A stretch of DNA of 64,000 bases from Geoalkalibacter ferrihydriticus DSM 17813. GTDB lineage: Bacteria > Desulfobacterota > Desulfuromonadia > Desulfuromonadales > Geoalkalibacteraceae. This document shows, in pieces, positions 8,919 to 17,719 of the stretch. The notes beneath the pieces were generated by a model. The model did no database searches, was not told the origin of the DNA, and worked only from the letters and a program-made list of their open reading frames with translations. The stretch covers positions 116,015-180,014 of the forward strand of contig NZ_JWJD01000005.1 of the NCBI RefSeq assembly GCF_000820505.1. Reading direction: 5' to 3'. The position numbers and the translations under genes were made by a program. How positions within the stretch are numbered: position 1 is the stretch's first letter; the number at the start of each line of letters is the position of its first letter.

Positions 8919-8950
8919 CCGGGCTGGCGCCAAGATTGGCCTGGTTTTTT
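8919..8950 (+). terminator. Candidate terminator or attenuator behind the sigma-54 promoter
   Basis: CCGGGC (8919-8924) can pair with GCCTGG (8939-8944), followed at once by six T. A GGC-AAAGCT-TCC element just before it resembles the hexaloop hairpins of the nif leaders, but its closing pair is a C-T mismatch, so I treat the link as tentative. Confidence 0.45.
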
Positions 8951-8987
8951 GTTAAAACAATGGTCGGACCAATTTACAAATAAAGGC

Positions 8988-9016
8988 TTGACATTTTGAT
9001 TTCAGTTACGTTAGAA
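8988..9016 (+). promoter_or_regulatory. Predicted sigma-70-type promoter for nuo
   Basis: TTGACA, 17 nt, then TTAGAA. The -35 is perfect and the -10 weak. It is downstream of the sigma-54 promoter and terminator-like hairpin, so nuo may have both a constitutive and a regulated start. Confidence 0.4.
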
Positions 9017-9064
9017 ACTTTATGCTTGTATACGCAAAAATTTTAGTCGCGGTAAAAAAACGCT

Positions 9065-9128
9065 GTAGTTCTTCAGTCGCAACATCCAACAGTGTCGCCG
9101 CGCCCTGCGGCGCATATTGAACGGTTAA
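9065..9128 (+). repeat. Short, internally deleted copy of the 134-bp GTAAC palindromic repeat
   Basis: The ends (GTAGTTCTTCAG and TTGAACGGTTAA) and the flanking GCCGCGCCCTGCGGCGC hairpin match the 134-bp family, but the central 70 bp are missing. It lies in the nuoA leader. No target duplication is visible. Confidence 0.55.
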
Positions 9129-9189
9129 AAATTCCATTGGTTTTCGTTTTTCCGGGCAAGAGCGTCATTGTCTGCAAAGGATCGCGCTT

Positions 9190-9582
9190 ATGGCCGAGAG
9201 CCAGCTTCTCGATTTAATCTATGTTTTCGTCTTTCTCATGGTCGGGGTTTGCACCGCCCTGGGGCCGTTCGTCCTGTCGAACCTGGTCAATCCACGTTCA
9301 GTTCTTAAAACCACTCTCGATCCCTATGAGTGCGGCATGGATATCTTCGGTGATGCCCGGGATATCCGTTTTCATGTCAGCTACTACCTCTACGCCCTGA
9401 TCTTTGTCGCCTTTGCCGTCGACATCCTCTTTCTGTTTCCCGTGGCAGCGGCCTATCACCTGGTTTCCGGTGCGCACGGCATCATCGTGCTGTTCATATT
9501 CGTTTTCGTCCTGTCTCTGACCGTTGTCTATCCCTGGGCCAAAGGAGTTTTTACATGGCCGAAGAGAAAAAAGATCTCCTGA
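9190..9582 (+). CDS. nuoA: NADH-quinone oxidoreductase subunit A (complex I membrane arm)
   Basis: Small membrane subunit at the junction of the two complex I arms. The 130-residue protein has three helices and the conserved loop motif DPYECGMD with its Cys, between helices 1 and 2. An AAAGGA ribosome-binding site precedes the ATG. It is the first gene of the nuo-1 operon and overlaps nuoB by 28 nt. Confidence 0.95.
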   Translation: MAESQLLDLIYVFVFLMVGVCTALGPFVLSNLVNPRSVLKTTLDPYECGMDIFGDARDIRFHVSYYLYALIFVAFAVDILFLFPVAAAYHLVSGAHGIIVLFIFVFVLSLTVVYPWAKGVFTWPKRKKIS

Positions 9583-10136
9583 CGGTACACACCCAGACCG
9601 AGGAGGCGCGCCGTCGCGAGCTTGACGGTCATCCTCCCGATGGTCTCGGTTCCGTCGTTCAGTTTGCCCAGGTCGAAAAGGTACTCAATTTCTGCCGGGC
9701 CAACTCACTGTGGCCGCTGACCTTCGGCTTGTCGTGTTGCGCCATCGAAATGATGAGTGCCGGGATGGCCCGCTTTGACCTGGCGCGCTTCGGCGCCGAG
9801 GTGTTTCGCCCCTCGCCGCGCCAGTGCGACCTGATGATCGTCGCCGGGACGGTGAACAAGAAGATGGCGCCGGTCGTGTTGACCCTCTACGAACAAATGG
9901 CCGCGCCGCGTTATGTGATCGCTCTGGGCAACTGCGCCATCGCCGGAGGGCCCTTTGCGGTGGAGGAAAACTACAACGTCATCGAGGGGGTCGATCGCCT
10001 CATTCCCGTCGATGTCTATGTGCCGGGCTGCCCGCCGCGCCCCGAAACCCTCTTTGAGTCGATTTTCAAGTTACAGGAAAAGATTGCCGGCACCCGCTTC
10101 CCGGTGCCCATGAACAAGATGCCCGAAGGAGCCTGA
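9555..10136 (+). CDS. nuoB: NADH-quinone oxidoreductase subunit B (N2 cluster subunit)
   Basis: Carries the terminal 4Fe-4S cluster N2 that reduces quinone. Ligands are visible as the tandem Cys pair in [10 protein letters not shown], the Cys in LGNCAIAGG and the Cys in VPGCPPRPE. The 193-residue length fits, with a hydrophilic N-terminal extension of about 40 residues. Its own AAAGGAG ribosome-binding site lies inside nuoA. Confidence 0.96.
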   Translation: MAEEKKDLLTVHTQTEEARRRELDGHPPDGLGSVVQFAQVEKVLNFCRANSLWPLTFGLSCCAIEMMSAGMARFDLARFGAEVFRPSPRQCDLMIVAGTVNKKMAPVVLTLYEQMAAPRYVIALGNCAIAGGPFAVEENYNVIEGVDRLIPVDVYVPGCPPRPETLFESIFKLQEKIAGTRFPVPMNKMPEGA

Positions 10137-10140
10137 CCCC

Positions 10141-10659
10141 ATGGAATCTCGTGATTCCGTCATCGCGGAACTGGAAAAGGTGCCGGCCAGGGTGCAAGAG
10201 GTCGATTACCGGCAGCGCGGCTACCACCTGGAGGTTTTACTGGAGTCCGAGCACCTGCGTGCTTTTGCGCAAGCGCTGCGCACGGGCGACTTCTACCTGA
10301 GCTTTGTGTCCGGCCTGCATGTGCGCCCCGCCATCGAGGTGAGCTACCAGTTCGCCAACTACAGCTTTCCCTGTCGCCTTCTGGCCCGCGTTGCCGTCGA
10401 TGAGGACAATTCCCTGCCGACCATCTCGGATATTTTTCAGGGCGCGGACTGGCACGAGCGCGAAACCAAGGATTTTTTCGGGGTCGTGTTTCGCGGCCAT
10501 CCCAATCTCAAGCCCCTGCTGCTGGCCGAGGACATGGAAGATCTCAAGCCGTTGCTCAAAAAAGACGAGAAACTCAAGGATCGCGCCGCGGTTACCCGCG
10601 CCGAGCAGAGCGGTGACGAACAGTCCCCGGCCCCTGGCGGCGGGGAGGAGGGCGCATGA
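10141..10659 (+). CDS. nuoC: NADH-quinone oxidoreductase subunit C
   Basis: Peripheral-arm subunit (30-kDa subunit homologue). The family signature is seen as ADWHERETKDFFGVVFRGHPNLKPLLL in the C-terminal half. Length 172 residues. It is a separate gene here, unlike in the second nuo cluster of this window, where B, C and D are fused. A four-base overlap (ATGA) couples it to nuoD. Confidence 0.93.
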   Translation: MESRDSVIAELEKVPARVQEVDYRQRGYHLEVLLESEHLRAFAQALRTGDFYLSFVSGLHVRPAIEVSYQFANYSFPCRLLARVAVDEDNSLPTISDIFQGADWHERETKDFFGVVFRGHPNLKPLLLAEDMEDLKPLLKKDEKLKDRAAVTRAEQSGDEQSPAPGGGEEGA

Positions 10660-11768
10660 GTACGACGCCGCAGACCAACGACCAGCGTTACGTTCTCAAC
10701 ATGGGGCCGCAGCACCCGAGTACCCACGGGGTGTTGCGCGTCATCCTCGAGATGGAGGGCGAATACGTCATGGACCCGCAGCCGGTACTCGGCTACGGCC
10801 ACCGTATGCAGGAAAAGATGGCCGAATCGCGCTCCTGGCCGGGTTTTCTGCCTAATGCGGCACGCATGGACTATCTCGCCGCGCTGATCTACAACCACGG
10901 CTATGTCGGCGTGGTCGAGCGCCTGGCCGGCATCGAAGCGACGCCACGGGCCGAGTACATTCGCGTCATCACCTCCGAACTCAACCGGCTGCAGAGCCAC
11001 CTTTTGTGGCTGGGGGTGCTGGTGCTCGATCTCGGCGCCTTTACGCCCATCATGTACACTTTCGAGGATCGGGAAAAAATCCTCGACATTCTTGAGGATG
11101 TCACCGGTTCGCGCCTCACCTACTGCTACATGCGCGTCGGCGGGGTGGTGCGTGATATCGACGAAAAATTCGTCGAGCGCACTCGCGAGTACATCAAGTG
11201 GCAGCGCTCGCGCATGCCCATGTACGACAAACTGGTCACCGGCAACATCATCTTCCGCAAGCGTATTGAGGGCATCGGCGAATTTACCCCCGATCTTTCC
11301 CGGCGCTACGGACTCACGGGCCCCTGCCTGCGCGGCACCGGCGTGGCCTATGATATCCGGCGCGCCGAGCCCTATTCGGTCTATCCCGAGCTGGACTTCG
11401 AAATCCCCACCGAAAGCGCCGGCGATTGCATGGCCGCCTATCTGGTGCGGGTGCGCGAAATCGAGCAGAGCCTGCGCATTCTCGAGCAGGCTCTTGAGCG
11501 GCTGCCTGAAGGTGCGTTTCGTGCCAAGACGCCCAAGAAGATCAAGCTGCCGGCCGGTGACGCCTCCTATGCGGTGGAGTCGCCTCGGGGTGAGCTGGTC
11601 TACCATCTGACGGCGGACGGCAGCGAGGTTCCCTATCGCATGAAGATCCGGGTGCCGTCCTTTTCCAACCTGAGTATTCTGCCCGAGATTTGCAGCGGGA
11701 TGCTCCTCTCCGACCTCTGTGCCTGCATGGGCACTCTGGACCTGGTGATCCCGGAGATTGACAGGTGA
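10656..11768 (+). CDS. nuoD: NADH-quinone oxidoreductase subunit D
   Basis: 49-kDa-type subunit that forms the quinone pocket with NuoB and is related to NiFe hydrogenase large subunits. It has MGPQHPSTHGVLR at the N-terminus (quinone-site His region), GYGHRMQEKMAE and a C-terminal LVIPEIDR. At 370 residues it is slightly short for the family but shows no missing block. A strong GGGGAGGAGG ribosome-binding site precedes the ATG. Confidence 0.96.
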   Translation: MSTTPQTNDQRYVLNMGPQHPSTHGVLRVILEMEGEYVMDPQPVLGYGHRMQEKMAESRSWPGFLPNAARMDYLAALIYNHGYVGVVERLAGIEATPRAEYIRVITSELNRLQSHLLWLGVLVLDLGAFTPIMYTFEDREKILDILEDVTGSRLTYCYMRVGGVVRDIDEKFVERTREYIKWQRSRMPMYDKLVTGNIIFRKRIEGIGEFTPDLSRRYGLTGPCLRGTGVAYDIRRAEPYSVYPELDFEIPTESAGDCMAAYLVRVREIEQSLRILEQALERLPEGAFRAKTPKKIKLPAGDASYAVESPRGELVYHLTADGSEVPYRMKIRVPSFSNLSILPEICSGMLLSDLCACMGTLDLVIPEIDR

Positions 11769-11773
11769 GCGGC

Positions 11774-12757
11774 ATGATGACTGACTCTTTCCTTCCCCCC
11801 GAGCTGCTGCGCATGGTTTTCGCCGTGGTCTGCGCCATTGTCATTGTCTTCGGCAATGCCGTGGTCATGGGCTATCTGGAGCGCAAGCTCGCCGGGCGCT
11901 TTCAGCGTCGCCCCGGCCCCATGGAAGTTGGCTGGCACGGCATTCTGCAGCTGGCGGTCGACGGCGTCAAGCTGGTCGGCAAGCAACTGGTCGTTCCGCG
12001 CCAGGCGGACAAGATCCTCTATCGCATCGCGCCCATCGTTTCCTTTGCGCCGGCGGCGCTGCCCCTGCTCGTCATTCCCTTCAGCCCCAAGCTCCAGGGG
12101 CGTGATTTTGATATCGGCCTCATTTTCATCCTGGCGGTGGTGGCGATCAACGTCCTGGCCATCCTCATTGCCGGATGGGGTTCCAACAACAAGTATTCCC
12201 TGCTGGGCGCCATGCGTTCGGTGGCCCAGAACGTCGCCTATGAAATCCCCATGCTGCTGACGTTGTTGTCGGTCATCCTGGTGACCAACACCTTCAGCCT
12301 TAAGGGGATCGTTGCCGCGCAGGAGGGTCTCTGGTTCATTTTTCTGATGCCGGTGGCGTTTCTCATTTTTTTCATCGCCACCGTTGCCGAAACCAACCGT
12401 GCACCCTTCGACCTGCCGGAGGCCGAGAGTGAGCTGACCGCCGGATTTATGACCGAGTACAGCGGCATGGGCTTCAGCCTGTTCTTTATGGCTGAATACA
12501 CCTACATGTTCATCGCCTGCTCGCTCACCGTGATCCTGTTTCTCGGCGGCTGGCAGGGACCGCCGCTGCCCTATGCCGAGTACACCTCGGCCCTGTGGTT
12601 CTTCTTCAAAGTCTACGCCCTGCTCATTATCATGATCTGGATCCGCTGGACCTTTCCGCGGGTGCGTTTTGATCAGCTGCTGAATTTCTGCTGGAAATAT
12701 CTCGTTCCCTTTTCCCTGGTTCACCTCCTGGTGACCGCCGTGGTGCTCAAGATATGA
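11774..12757 (+). CDS. nuoH: NADH-quinone oxidoreductase subunit H
   Basis: Membrane subunit that docks the peripheral arm and lines the quinone channel. About eight helices, with the conserved charged loop ETNRAPFDLPEAESELTAG and the early motif ERKLAGRFQRRPGP. I chose the ATG with AGGTGA five bases upstream; a GTG at 11765, overlapping the nuoD stop as GTGA, is an equally plausible start three codons longer. The C-terminal overlap with nuoI is four bases. Confidence 0.95.
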   Translation: MMTDSFLPPELLRMVFAVVCAIVIVFGNAVVMGYLERKLAGRFQRRPGPMEVGWHGILQLAVDGVKLVGKQLVVPRQADKILYRIAPIVSFAPAALPLLVIPFSPKLQGRDFDIGLIFILAVVAINVLAILIAGWGSNNKYSLLGAMRSVAQNVAYEIPMLLTLLSVILVTNTFSLKGIVAAQEGLWFIFLMPVAFLIFFIATVAETNRAPFDLPEAESELTAGFMTEYSGMGFSLFFMAEYTYMFIACSLTVILFLGGWQGPPLPYAEYTSALWFFFKVYALLIIMIWIRWTFPRVRFDQLLNFCWKYLVPFSLVHLLVTAVVLKI

Positions 12758-13197
12758 AAGATTATTTCGTCGAGATATTCACGGGGGGCAAGAGTCTGAT
12801 CATCGGCATGCTGGTCACCCTGCGCGAATTCTTCCGCCCTGTGGTCACCGTGCAGTACCCCCGCGAAACACTCCCCCTCTCTCCCAACTACCGGGGGCAC
12901 ACCTACCTGGTGCGCGACGAGGACAAACCGCTCAAGCATCGCTGCATTTCCTGCAAAATGTGCGAGCGCGAGTGTCCCTCCGACTGCATCAGCCTGCGGG
13001 GCGAAAAGCGCGAGGGAGTCAAGGGACTGGTGCTGGTCAGCTATCAGCTTGATTTCACCAAGTGCAGCTTGTGCGGTACCTGCGTGGAAGTGTGTCCGAC
13101 CGATGCTCTCGACTACTCCAACGAATACCGCCAAGTAGGCTTTCGTCGCGAAGACTTCCATTACGATCTGCTTGCCATGGTGGAGGAAGAGAAATGA
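12754..13197 (+). CDS. nuoI: NADH-quinone oxidoreductase subunit I (two 4Fe-4S clusters)
   Basis: Ferredoxin-like subunit that carries clusters N6a and N6b and passes electrons to NuoB. Two cluster motifs are visible: CISCKMCERECP and CSLCGTCVEVCP. Length 147 residues. In a complex without NuoEFG it would be the point where an external electron donor docks, as proposed for related 11-subunit complexes. Stop overlaps the nuoJ start. Confidence 0.95.
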   Translation: MKDYFVEIFTGGKSLIIGMLVTLREFFRPVVTVQYPRETLPLSPNYRGHTYLVRDEDKPLKHRCISCKMCERECPSDCISLRGEKREGVKGLVLVSYQLDFTKCSLCGTCVEVCPTDALDYSNEYRQVGFRREDFHYDLLAMVEEEK

Positions 13198-13718
13198 TCG
13201 TTTACAGGTTTCTCGCCGAAGCCATTTTCTTCGGTTTTGTCGTGCTGATCCTCTTCGGCAGCCTGCTCACGGTGCGGGCGCGGCAGCTGATGCATGCGGT
13301 TCTGGGTTTGGCGGTCGCTTTCATCGGCGTCGCCGGGCTCTTCTTTCATCTCGGCTCGCCCTTCATGGCGATGATGCAGATTCTGATCTATGTCGGAGCG
13401 GTCTGCGTCATGCTTGTCTTCGGCATCATGGTCGGCAACGCGCCGACGCAGAGCGCCGAGGTACGCGGCCGCGGCAACAACCGCTATCTTGCCGTGGGCA
13501 CCTGCGGCGCGGGCTTCGTCCTGTTGAGCGCCACCCTGATCCGCACCCAATGGGCCGCCGCTGCCGAGCGTGTCGGCGACTTTTCCGTGCAGCACCTCGG
13601 TGAGAGCTTCCTTCACCAGTTTGTTCTGGCCTTCGAGCTCATTTCCGTCGTGTTGCTTATCGCTATTCTCGGCGCCATCATCATCGCGCGTAGTCCCGAG
13701 GAGAGTCATAAGTCATGA
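13194..13718 (+). CDS. nuoJ: NADH-quinone oxidoreductase subunit J
   Basis: Membrane subunit of 174 residues with about five helices (for example AIFFGFVVLILFGSLLTV) and the family segment MQILIYVGAVCVMLVFGIMV. The start is fixed by the ATGA overlap with nuoI; the frame is open farther upstream only by chance within nuoI. Ends in an ATGA overlap with nuoK. Confidence 0.93.
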   Translation: MIVYRFLAEAIFFGFVVLILFGSLLTVRARQLMHAVLGLAVAFIGVAGLFFHLGSPFMAMMQILIYVGAVCVMLVFGIMVGNAPTQSAEVRGRGNNRYLAVGTCGAGFVLLSATLIRTQWAAAAERVGDFSVQHLGESFLHQFVLAFELISVVLLIAILGAIIIARSPEESHKS

Positions 13719-14032
13719 TGCCGAGCGATAATCTCACAACCTATCTGGTCATCGGCGCCTTCCTCCTCTTCGTCGGCCTCTACGGGATGATCCGGCATCG
13801 CTCACTCATCGGCATGCTGATCTCCGTCGAGTTGATGCTGGCCGGCGCGGGAGTCAACTTCATGGCATTCAATCGCTTCACGGCACCGGATCCGGCCGTC
13901 GGTCAGGCCTTCACCCTCTTCGTCATGGGGATCGCCGCGGCCGAGGCTGCTATCGTCATCAGTCTCGTCATCGCCATCCATCGCCGCTTCCACAGCGTCG
14001 ATCCCCAGGCCATCGACGATTTGCGCGGCTAA
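13715..14032 (+). CDS. nuoK: NADH-quinone oxidoreductase subunit K
   Basis: Small three-helix subunit, also the homologue of MrpC/MnhC. It has the conserved Glu residues within helices 2 and 3 (LIGMLISVELMLAGAGVNFMAF and GIAAAEAAIVISLVIAIHRR) that form part of the proton path. Length 105 residues. Two consecutive ATG codons offer starts one codon apart. Confidence 0.94.
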   Translation: MMPSDNLTTYLVIGAFLLFVGLYGMIRHRSLIGMLISVELMLAGAGVNFMAFNRFTAPDPAVGQAFTLFVMGIAAAEAAIVISLVIAIHRRFHSVDPQAIDDLRG

Positions 14033-14054
14033 ATTCTTAGGACCAGGCGAATAC

Positions 14055-15545
14055 ATGGAACCCATAATCACGTCCAAAGTCCTGCTGGCAACCCTCATCC
14101 CCATGGTGACGGGGGCACTCGTCATGGCCACGGGCCGCAGCCCCAATCTGCGCGAGAGCTGCTCTTTCGTGGGAGCGGTGCTCACCTTTATTTCGGTGCT
14201 GATGCTGGCGCCTACGGTTCTCGCCGGCGGCGGCTACGCCCTGACCCTGGTGACGCTCTATCCGGGCATCAGCGTTAGTTTTTACCTCGATCCCCTCGGC
14301 CTGATCTTCGCCGGCACCGCGTCGTTTCTGTGGATCCTGGCTTCCATTTACTGCATCGGCTACATGCGCGGCCTTAACGAGCACGCGCAGACGCGCTTCT
14401 ACGTGTGCTACGCGGTGTCGGTGGGCGCGGCCATGGGCGCGGCTTTTTCCGCAAACCTCTTCACTCTCTACCTGTTTTACGAGATCGTCTCGATTTTCAC
14501 CTATCCTCTGGTCATGCATCATCAGGACAAGGAGGGCTACGCCGGGGCGCGCAAGTATTTAATTTACTTGATGTTCACCTCCAAGGCCTTTCTGTTGCCG
14601 GCCATGGCCCTGGTCTACGTGCTGACCGGCACCCTTGATTTCAACATGGCCGGGATCGCAAGCGGTATCTTCCCCGCCGAGGCGGACCGCCTGCTGGTGA
14701 TCGTTGCCTATCTGCTGTGCCTGTTCGGGTTCGCCAAGGCCGGTATCATGCCTTTCCACAACTGGCTGCCCGATGCCATGGTCGCGCCGACTCCGGTCAG
14801 CGCCCTGCTCCATGCGGTGGTGGTGGTCAAGGTCGGGGTGTTCTCCATCTGCCGGGTGATGCTCTCGGTGTTCGGTATCGACCTGCTCGATGTCACCGGC
14901 CTGGGCATGTTCACCGCGTATTTCGTTTCCTTTACGATTCTGGCCGCCTCGGTCATTGCCCTGACCCAGACCAATCTCAAGGCCCGGCTCGCCTATTCGA
15001 CGGTCAGCCAGCTCTCCTATATCGTCCTCGGTGTGGCCATGCTCACCCCTCACGCCATCACCGGTGGGCTGCTGCATATCGCCAACCACGCCTTTGCCAA
15101 GATCACGCTGTTCTTTGCTGCCGGTGCCATTTACGTGGCCTCAGGCAAGAAGGATATCTCCGAACTGGGCGGCCTGGGTTGGCGCATGCCCCTGACTCTC
15201 ATCGCTTTTGGCCTGGCGTCGCTGAGCATGATCGGCGCGCCGCCGGTGAGCGGCTTCGTTACCAAGTGGTATCTGGCTCTGGGAGCTATGGATGCCGGCA
15301 GTCTGGTGCTGCTCGTGGTGTTGCTGGCGAGCGGTCTGCTCAATGCCGGCTATTTCGTGCCGATTTTTTATAAAGCTTTTTTTGCCAAGCCGCTTCCCGG
15401 GGATGAGGCGACGGGCAGTCTGGAGAGACAACCGCTGGTTCTGCTCATGGTCGTACCCTTGGTGATAACGGGTCTTATTTCGGTGCTGATCGGTATCTGG
15501 CCCGATCTTTTCTTAAACACGATCAAGCTGATGGTGGGCTCATGA
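14055..15545 (+). CDS. MrpD-like antiporter subunit of complex I (first of two)
   Basis: Antiporter-like membrane subunit of 496 residues with about 14 helices, resembling MrpD/PhaD of multisubunit cation/H+ antiporters more than a standard NuoL. Seen: the helix-5 Glu in LFTLYLFYEIVSIFTYPLVMHH, the helix-7 and helix-8 Lys/His region FAKAGIMPFHNWLPDAMVAPTPVSALLHAVVVVK, and HIANHAFAKITLFFAAGAI. It follows nuoK where nuoL is usually found but lacks the C-terminal lateral-helix tail; the next large gene carries that tail. It would add a fourth antiporter-like unit to the complex. Confidence 0.85.
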   Translation: MEPIITSKVLLATLIPMVTGALVMATGRSPNLRESCSFVGAVLTFISVLMLAPTVLAGGGYALTLVTLYPGISVSFYLDPLGLIFAGTASFLWILASIYCIGYMRGLNEHAQTRFYVCYAVSVGAAMGAAFSANLFTLYLFYEIVSIFTYPLVMHHQDKEGYAGARKYLIYLMFTSKAFLLPAMALVYVLTGTLDFNMAGIASGIFPAEADRLLVIVAYLLCLFGFAKAGIMPFHNWLPDAMVAPTPVSALLHAVVVVKVGVFSICRVMLSVFGIDLLDVTGLGMFTAYFVSFTILAASVIALTQTNLKARLAYSTVSQLSYIVLGVAMLTPHAITGGLLHIANHAFAKITLFFAAGAIYVASGKKDISELGGLGWRMPLTLIAFGLASLSMIGAPPVSGFVTKWYLALGAMDAGSLVLLVVLLASGLLNAGYFVPIFYKAFFAKPLPGDEATGSLERQPLVLLMVVPLVITGLISVLIGIWPDLFLNTIKLMVGS

Positions 15546-15790
15546 TGGCACGCTGGATCGGATATCTGCGCGAGCGCGTAGCTGTACTCAAAGGCATTTT
15601 CTTTGTCTTTCTGGTGTTTGCGGTGGCCTTTGACTTTGTGATTGAACGTCATGACCCTCACTTCTGGGGTGATCAGATCATCGGTTTCTGGTCCCTGTTC
15701 GGGTTGCTGGGCTGCTTGGCGCTGATCGTAATATTCAAAGGACTCTCCCACGTCCTGTTGGAGCGGGAGGAGGATTATTATGACCGCTAG
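15542..15790 (+). CDS. Small two-helix membrane protein within the nuo operon (unknown)
   Basis: An 82-residue protein with two hydrophobic helices (about residues 16-32 and 46-66) and a charged acidic C-terminus (EREEDYYDR). The start overlaps the stop of the preceding antiporter-like gene and the end overlaps the next gene by 11 nt, so it is tightly built into the operon and very likely translated. I do not recognise a family. It could be an accessory membrane subunit or assembly factor between the two MrpD-like proteins. Confidence 0.75.
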   Translation: MMARWIGYLRERVAVLKGIFFVFLVFAVAFDFVIERHDPHFWGDQIIGFWSLFGLLGCLALIVIFKGLSHVLLEREEDYYDR

Positions 15791-17543
15791 CATCTTCATC
15801 CACCCGGCGAGCTGGTTCATCCTCGGCGCATTGCTTATGCCCCTGTCTCGGCGTCTTGGGGTGCAGAAGGTCTGGCTGGTGCTCATCCCCCTCATCGCCC
15901 TGGCCCTCATTCATTTCCTGCCGGAAAGTTTCGGTCGGGTGTCCTATCTCGGCTTTGAACTGCAATTCGGCCGGGTCGACCGGCTGACCTTTATCTTTCT
16001 TCACGTCTTTGCGCTGATGGCCCTGATGGGCAGCATTTTTGCCTTGCAGGTCAAGGAGAGCGGCCAGCATATCGCCGCCTTTCTCTATGTAGCCGGCTCC
16101 TTCGGCGTCACGCTGGCCGGAGATTATCTGACGCTGTTCATTTTCTGGGAACTGATGGCTTTTGCCTCGACTTTCCTCATCTGGTATCGCAAGAAGCAGC
16201 GCTCCATCGAGGCCGGATATCGCTATCTGCTGGTCCATGTTGCCGGTGGCCTGGTGCTGCTGGCGGGGATTTTTCTGCTGTATCAGAGCGGCCATGATCT
16301 GTCCTTCGGCATGTTCACCCAGGAGGGCGCGGGCTGGGCCGAATACCTGGTGATGATCGGCTTTATCCTCAACGCCGCGGTGCCGCCGATTCACGCCTGG
16401 CTGCCCGACGCCTATCCCGAGGCCACCGTGACCGGCGCGGTGTTCATGTGCGCCTTCACCACCAAGACTGCGGTCTACGTGCTGGCGCGAGGTTTTCCCG
16501 GATTTGAGGTGCTGGCCATTCTCGGCGCTGTCATGGCCCTCTACGGCGTCGCCTACGCCGTCATCGAAAACGATGCGCGGCGCATTCTTGCCTATCACGT
16601 GGTCAGTCAGGTCGGCTACATGGTGTGCGGGGTCGGCATCGGCACCGCCATGGCCCTCAACGGCACGGCCGCCCACGCCTACGCTCATATCGTCTACAAG
16701 GCGCTGCTCTTCATGGGCGCGGGCGCGGTTCTGGAAATGACCGGACGCTCCAAGCTCAGCGAACTCGGCGGACTCTATAAATACATGCCGTGGACGATGG
16801 TGTTCACCGTCATCGGCGGCCTGGCCATTTCGGGCTTCCCCCTGACCAGCGGCTTCATCAGCAAGTCTATGATCGTCGCCGCAGCGGGCGAGAATCATCA
16901 GATCATCTTGCTGATTATGCTGACCCTGGCCGGGGTCGGTACCTTTCTCTCCGTCGGCATCAAGCTGCCGTATTTCATCTGGTTCGGCCGCGATTCGGGC
17001 GTGCAGGCCAAGGAGGCGCCCTGGAACATGCAACTCGCCATGGCCATGGCGGCCTTTGTCTGCATTTTCCTCGGGATGTTTCCCGGGGCGCTCTACAGCA
17101 TGCTGCCCTATCCGGTGGAGTATCAGCCTTACACCGCTTACCATCTTTCGGAGACCTTCCAGATTTTCGGCTTCACCGGTTTGGGTTTTTATCTGATGGT
17201 TAAATATCTTAAACCCCACAGCGTCTATGTTCTGGATATCGACTGGTTTTACCGCAAGGGTTCGCTGCGTTTCATGCGCTTTGCCGCGGGTCCGGTGGTT
17301 GCGGCCAACGAATGGGTGAGCAACGTTTATCGCACCATAGGTACGCGCCTGACCATGGCGGCGGCACGTGCTTTCACCTGGTTTGACCGCGAGGGCATCG
17401 ACTGGACCATCGACGGCGCCGCGCGTGGCGTGGTCGACGGCGGCGACCGGCTGCGTCGCCTGCAGACCGGGCGCATCCAGCAGTACATCGGCGGCGCGGT
17501 GCTGGCGCTGCTGGCGGTGCTGGTGGTAGTGCTTTTTATTTAG
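15780..17543 (+). CDS. MrpD/NuoL-like antiporter subunit with NuoL-type C-terminal tail
   Basis: Antiporter-like subunit of 587 residues. The core has the usual helices, with FIFWELMAFASTFLIWYRK (helix-5 Glu), NAAVPPIHAWLPDAYPEATVTGAVF and AHIVYKALLFMGAGAVLEMTG. After the core, residues 470-587 form a tail with DWFYRKGSLRF, an amphipathic stretch, DGAARGVVDGGDRLRRLQTG and a last membrane helix. This tail closely resembles the end of true NuoL proteins, whose lateral helix ties the antiporter modules together. It therefore probably fills the NuoL position. GGGAGGAGG precedes the ATG. Confidence 0.85.
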   Translation: MTASIFIHPASWFILGALLMPLSRRLGVQKVWLVLIPLIALALIHFLPESFGRVSYLGFELQFGRVDRLTFIFLHVFALMALMGSIFALQVKESGQHIAAFLYVAGSFGVTLAGDYLTLFIFWELMAFASTFLIWYRKKQRSIEAGYRYLLVHVAGGLVLLAGIFLLYQSGHDLSFGMFTQEGAGWAEYLVMIGFILNAAVPPIHAWLPDAYPEATVTGAVFMCAFTTKTAVYVLARGFPGFEVLAILGAVMALYGVAYAVIENDARRILAYHVVSQVGYMVCGVGIGTAMALNGTAAHAYAHIVYKALLFMGAGAVLEMTGRSKLSELGGLYKYMPWTMVFTVIGGLAISGFPLTSGFISKSMIVAAAGENHQIILLIMLTLAGVGTFLSVGIKLPYFIWFGRDSGVQAKEAPWNMQLAMAMAAFVCIFLGMFPGALYSMLPYPVEYQPYTAYHLSETFQIFGFTGLGFYLMVKYLKPHSVYVLDIDWFYRKGSLRFMRFAAGPVVAANEWVSNVYRTIGTRLTMAAARAFTWFDREGIDWTIDGAARGVVDGGDRLRRLQTGRIQQYIGGAVLALLAVLVVVLFI

Positions 17544-17572
17544 GCACATACCGGCACTGTAAATACACGAAC

Positions 17573-17706
17573 GTAACTATTCAGCGGCAATGCTCAGTCG
17601 TGCCGCAGGCCGTGGCGGTTGCGTGTCACGGTGAATGTTTGAGCCGCAGGCGAGTTTTCACCGCAGGCGGTGCCGCCGCGGCCTGCGCTGCATGCTGAAC
17701 AGTTAC
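17573..17706 (+). mobile_element. 134-bp GTAAC palindromic element (MITE-like), nuoL-nuoM gap
   Basis: Terminal inverted repeats GTAACTATTCAGC and GCTGAACAGTTAC bound a 134-bp imperfect palindrome around a conserved centre containing TTTGAGCCGCAGG. The inner stem is CGGTGAA/TTCACCG, different from but still complementary as in other copies. No clear target duplication here. Confidence 0.8.
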
Positions 17707-17719
17707 CAGGAAGCAAACC

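Noticed and set aside
8860..8935. Possible GEMM (cyclic dinucleotide) riboswitch before nuo
   Set aside because: GGCAAAGCTTCCGG resembles the 3' half of the motif, but the 5' half and GAAA-loop stem are missing.
15735..17549. 604-codon open frame on the minus strand
   Set aside because: Fully antisense to the MrpD/NuoL-like gene and without any recognisable domain.
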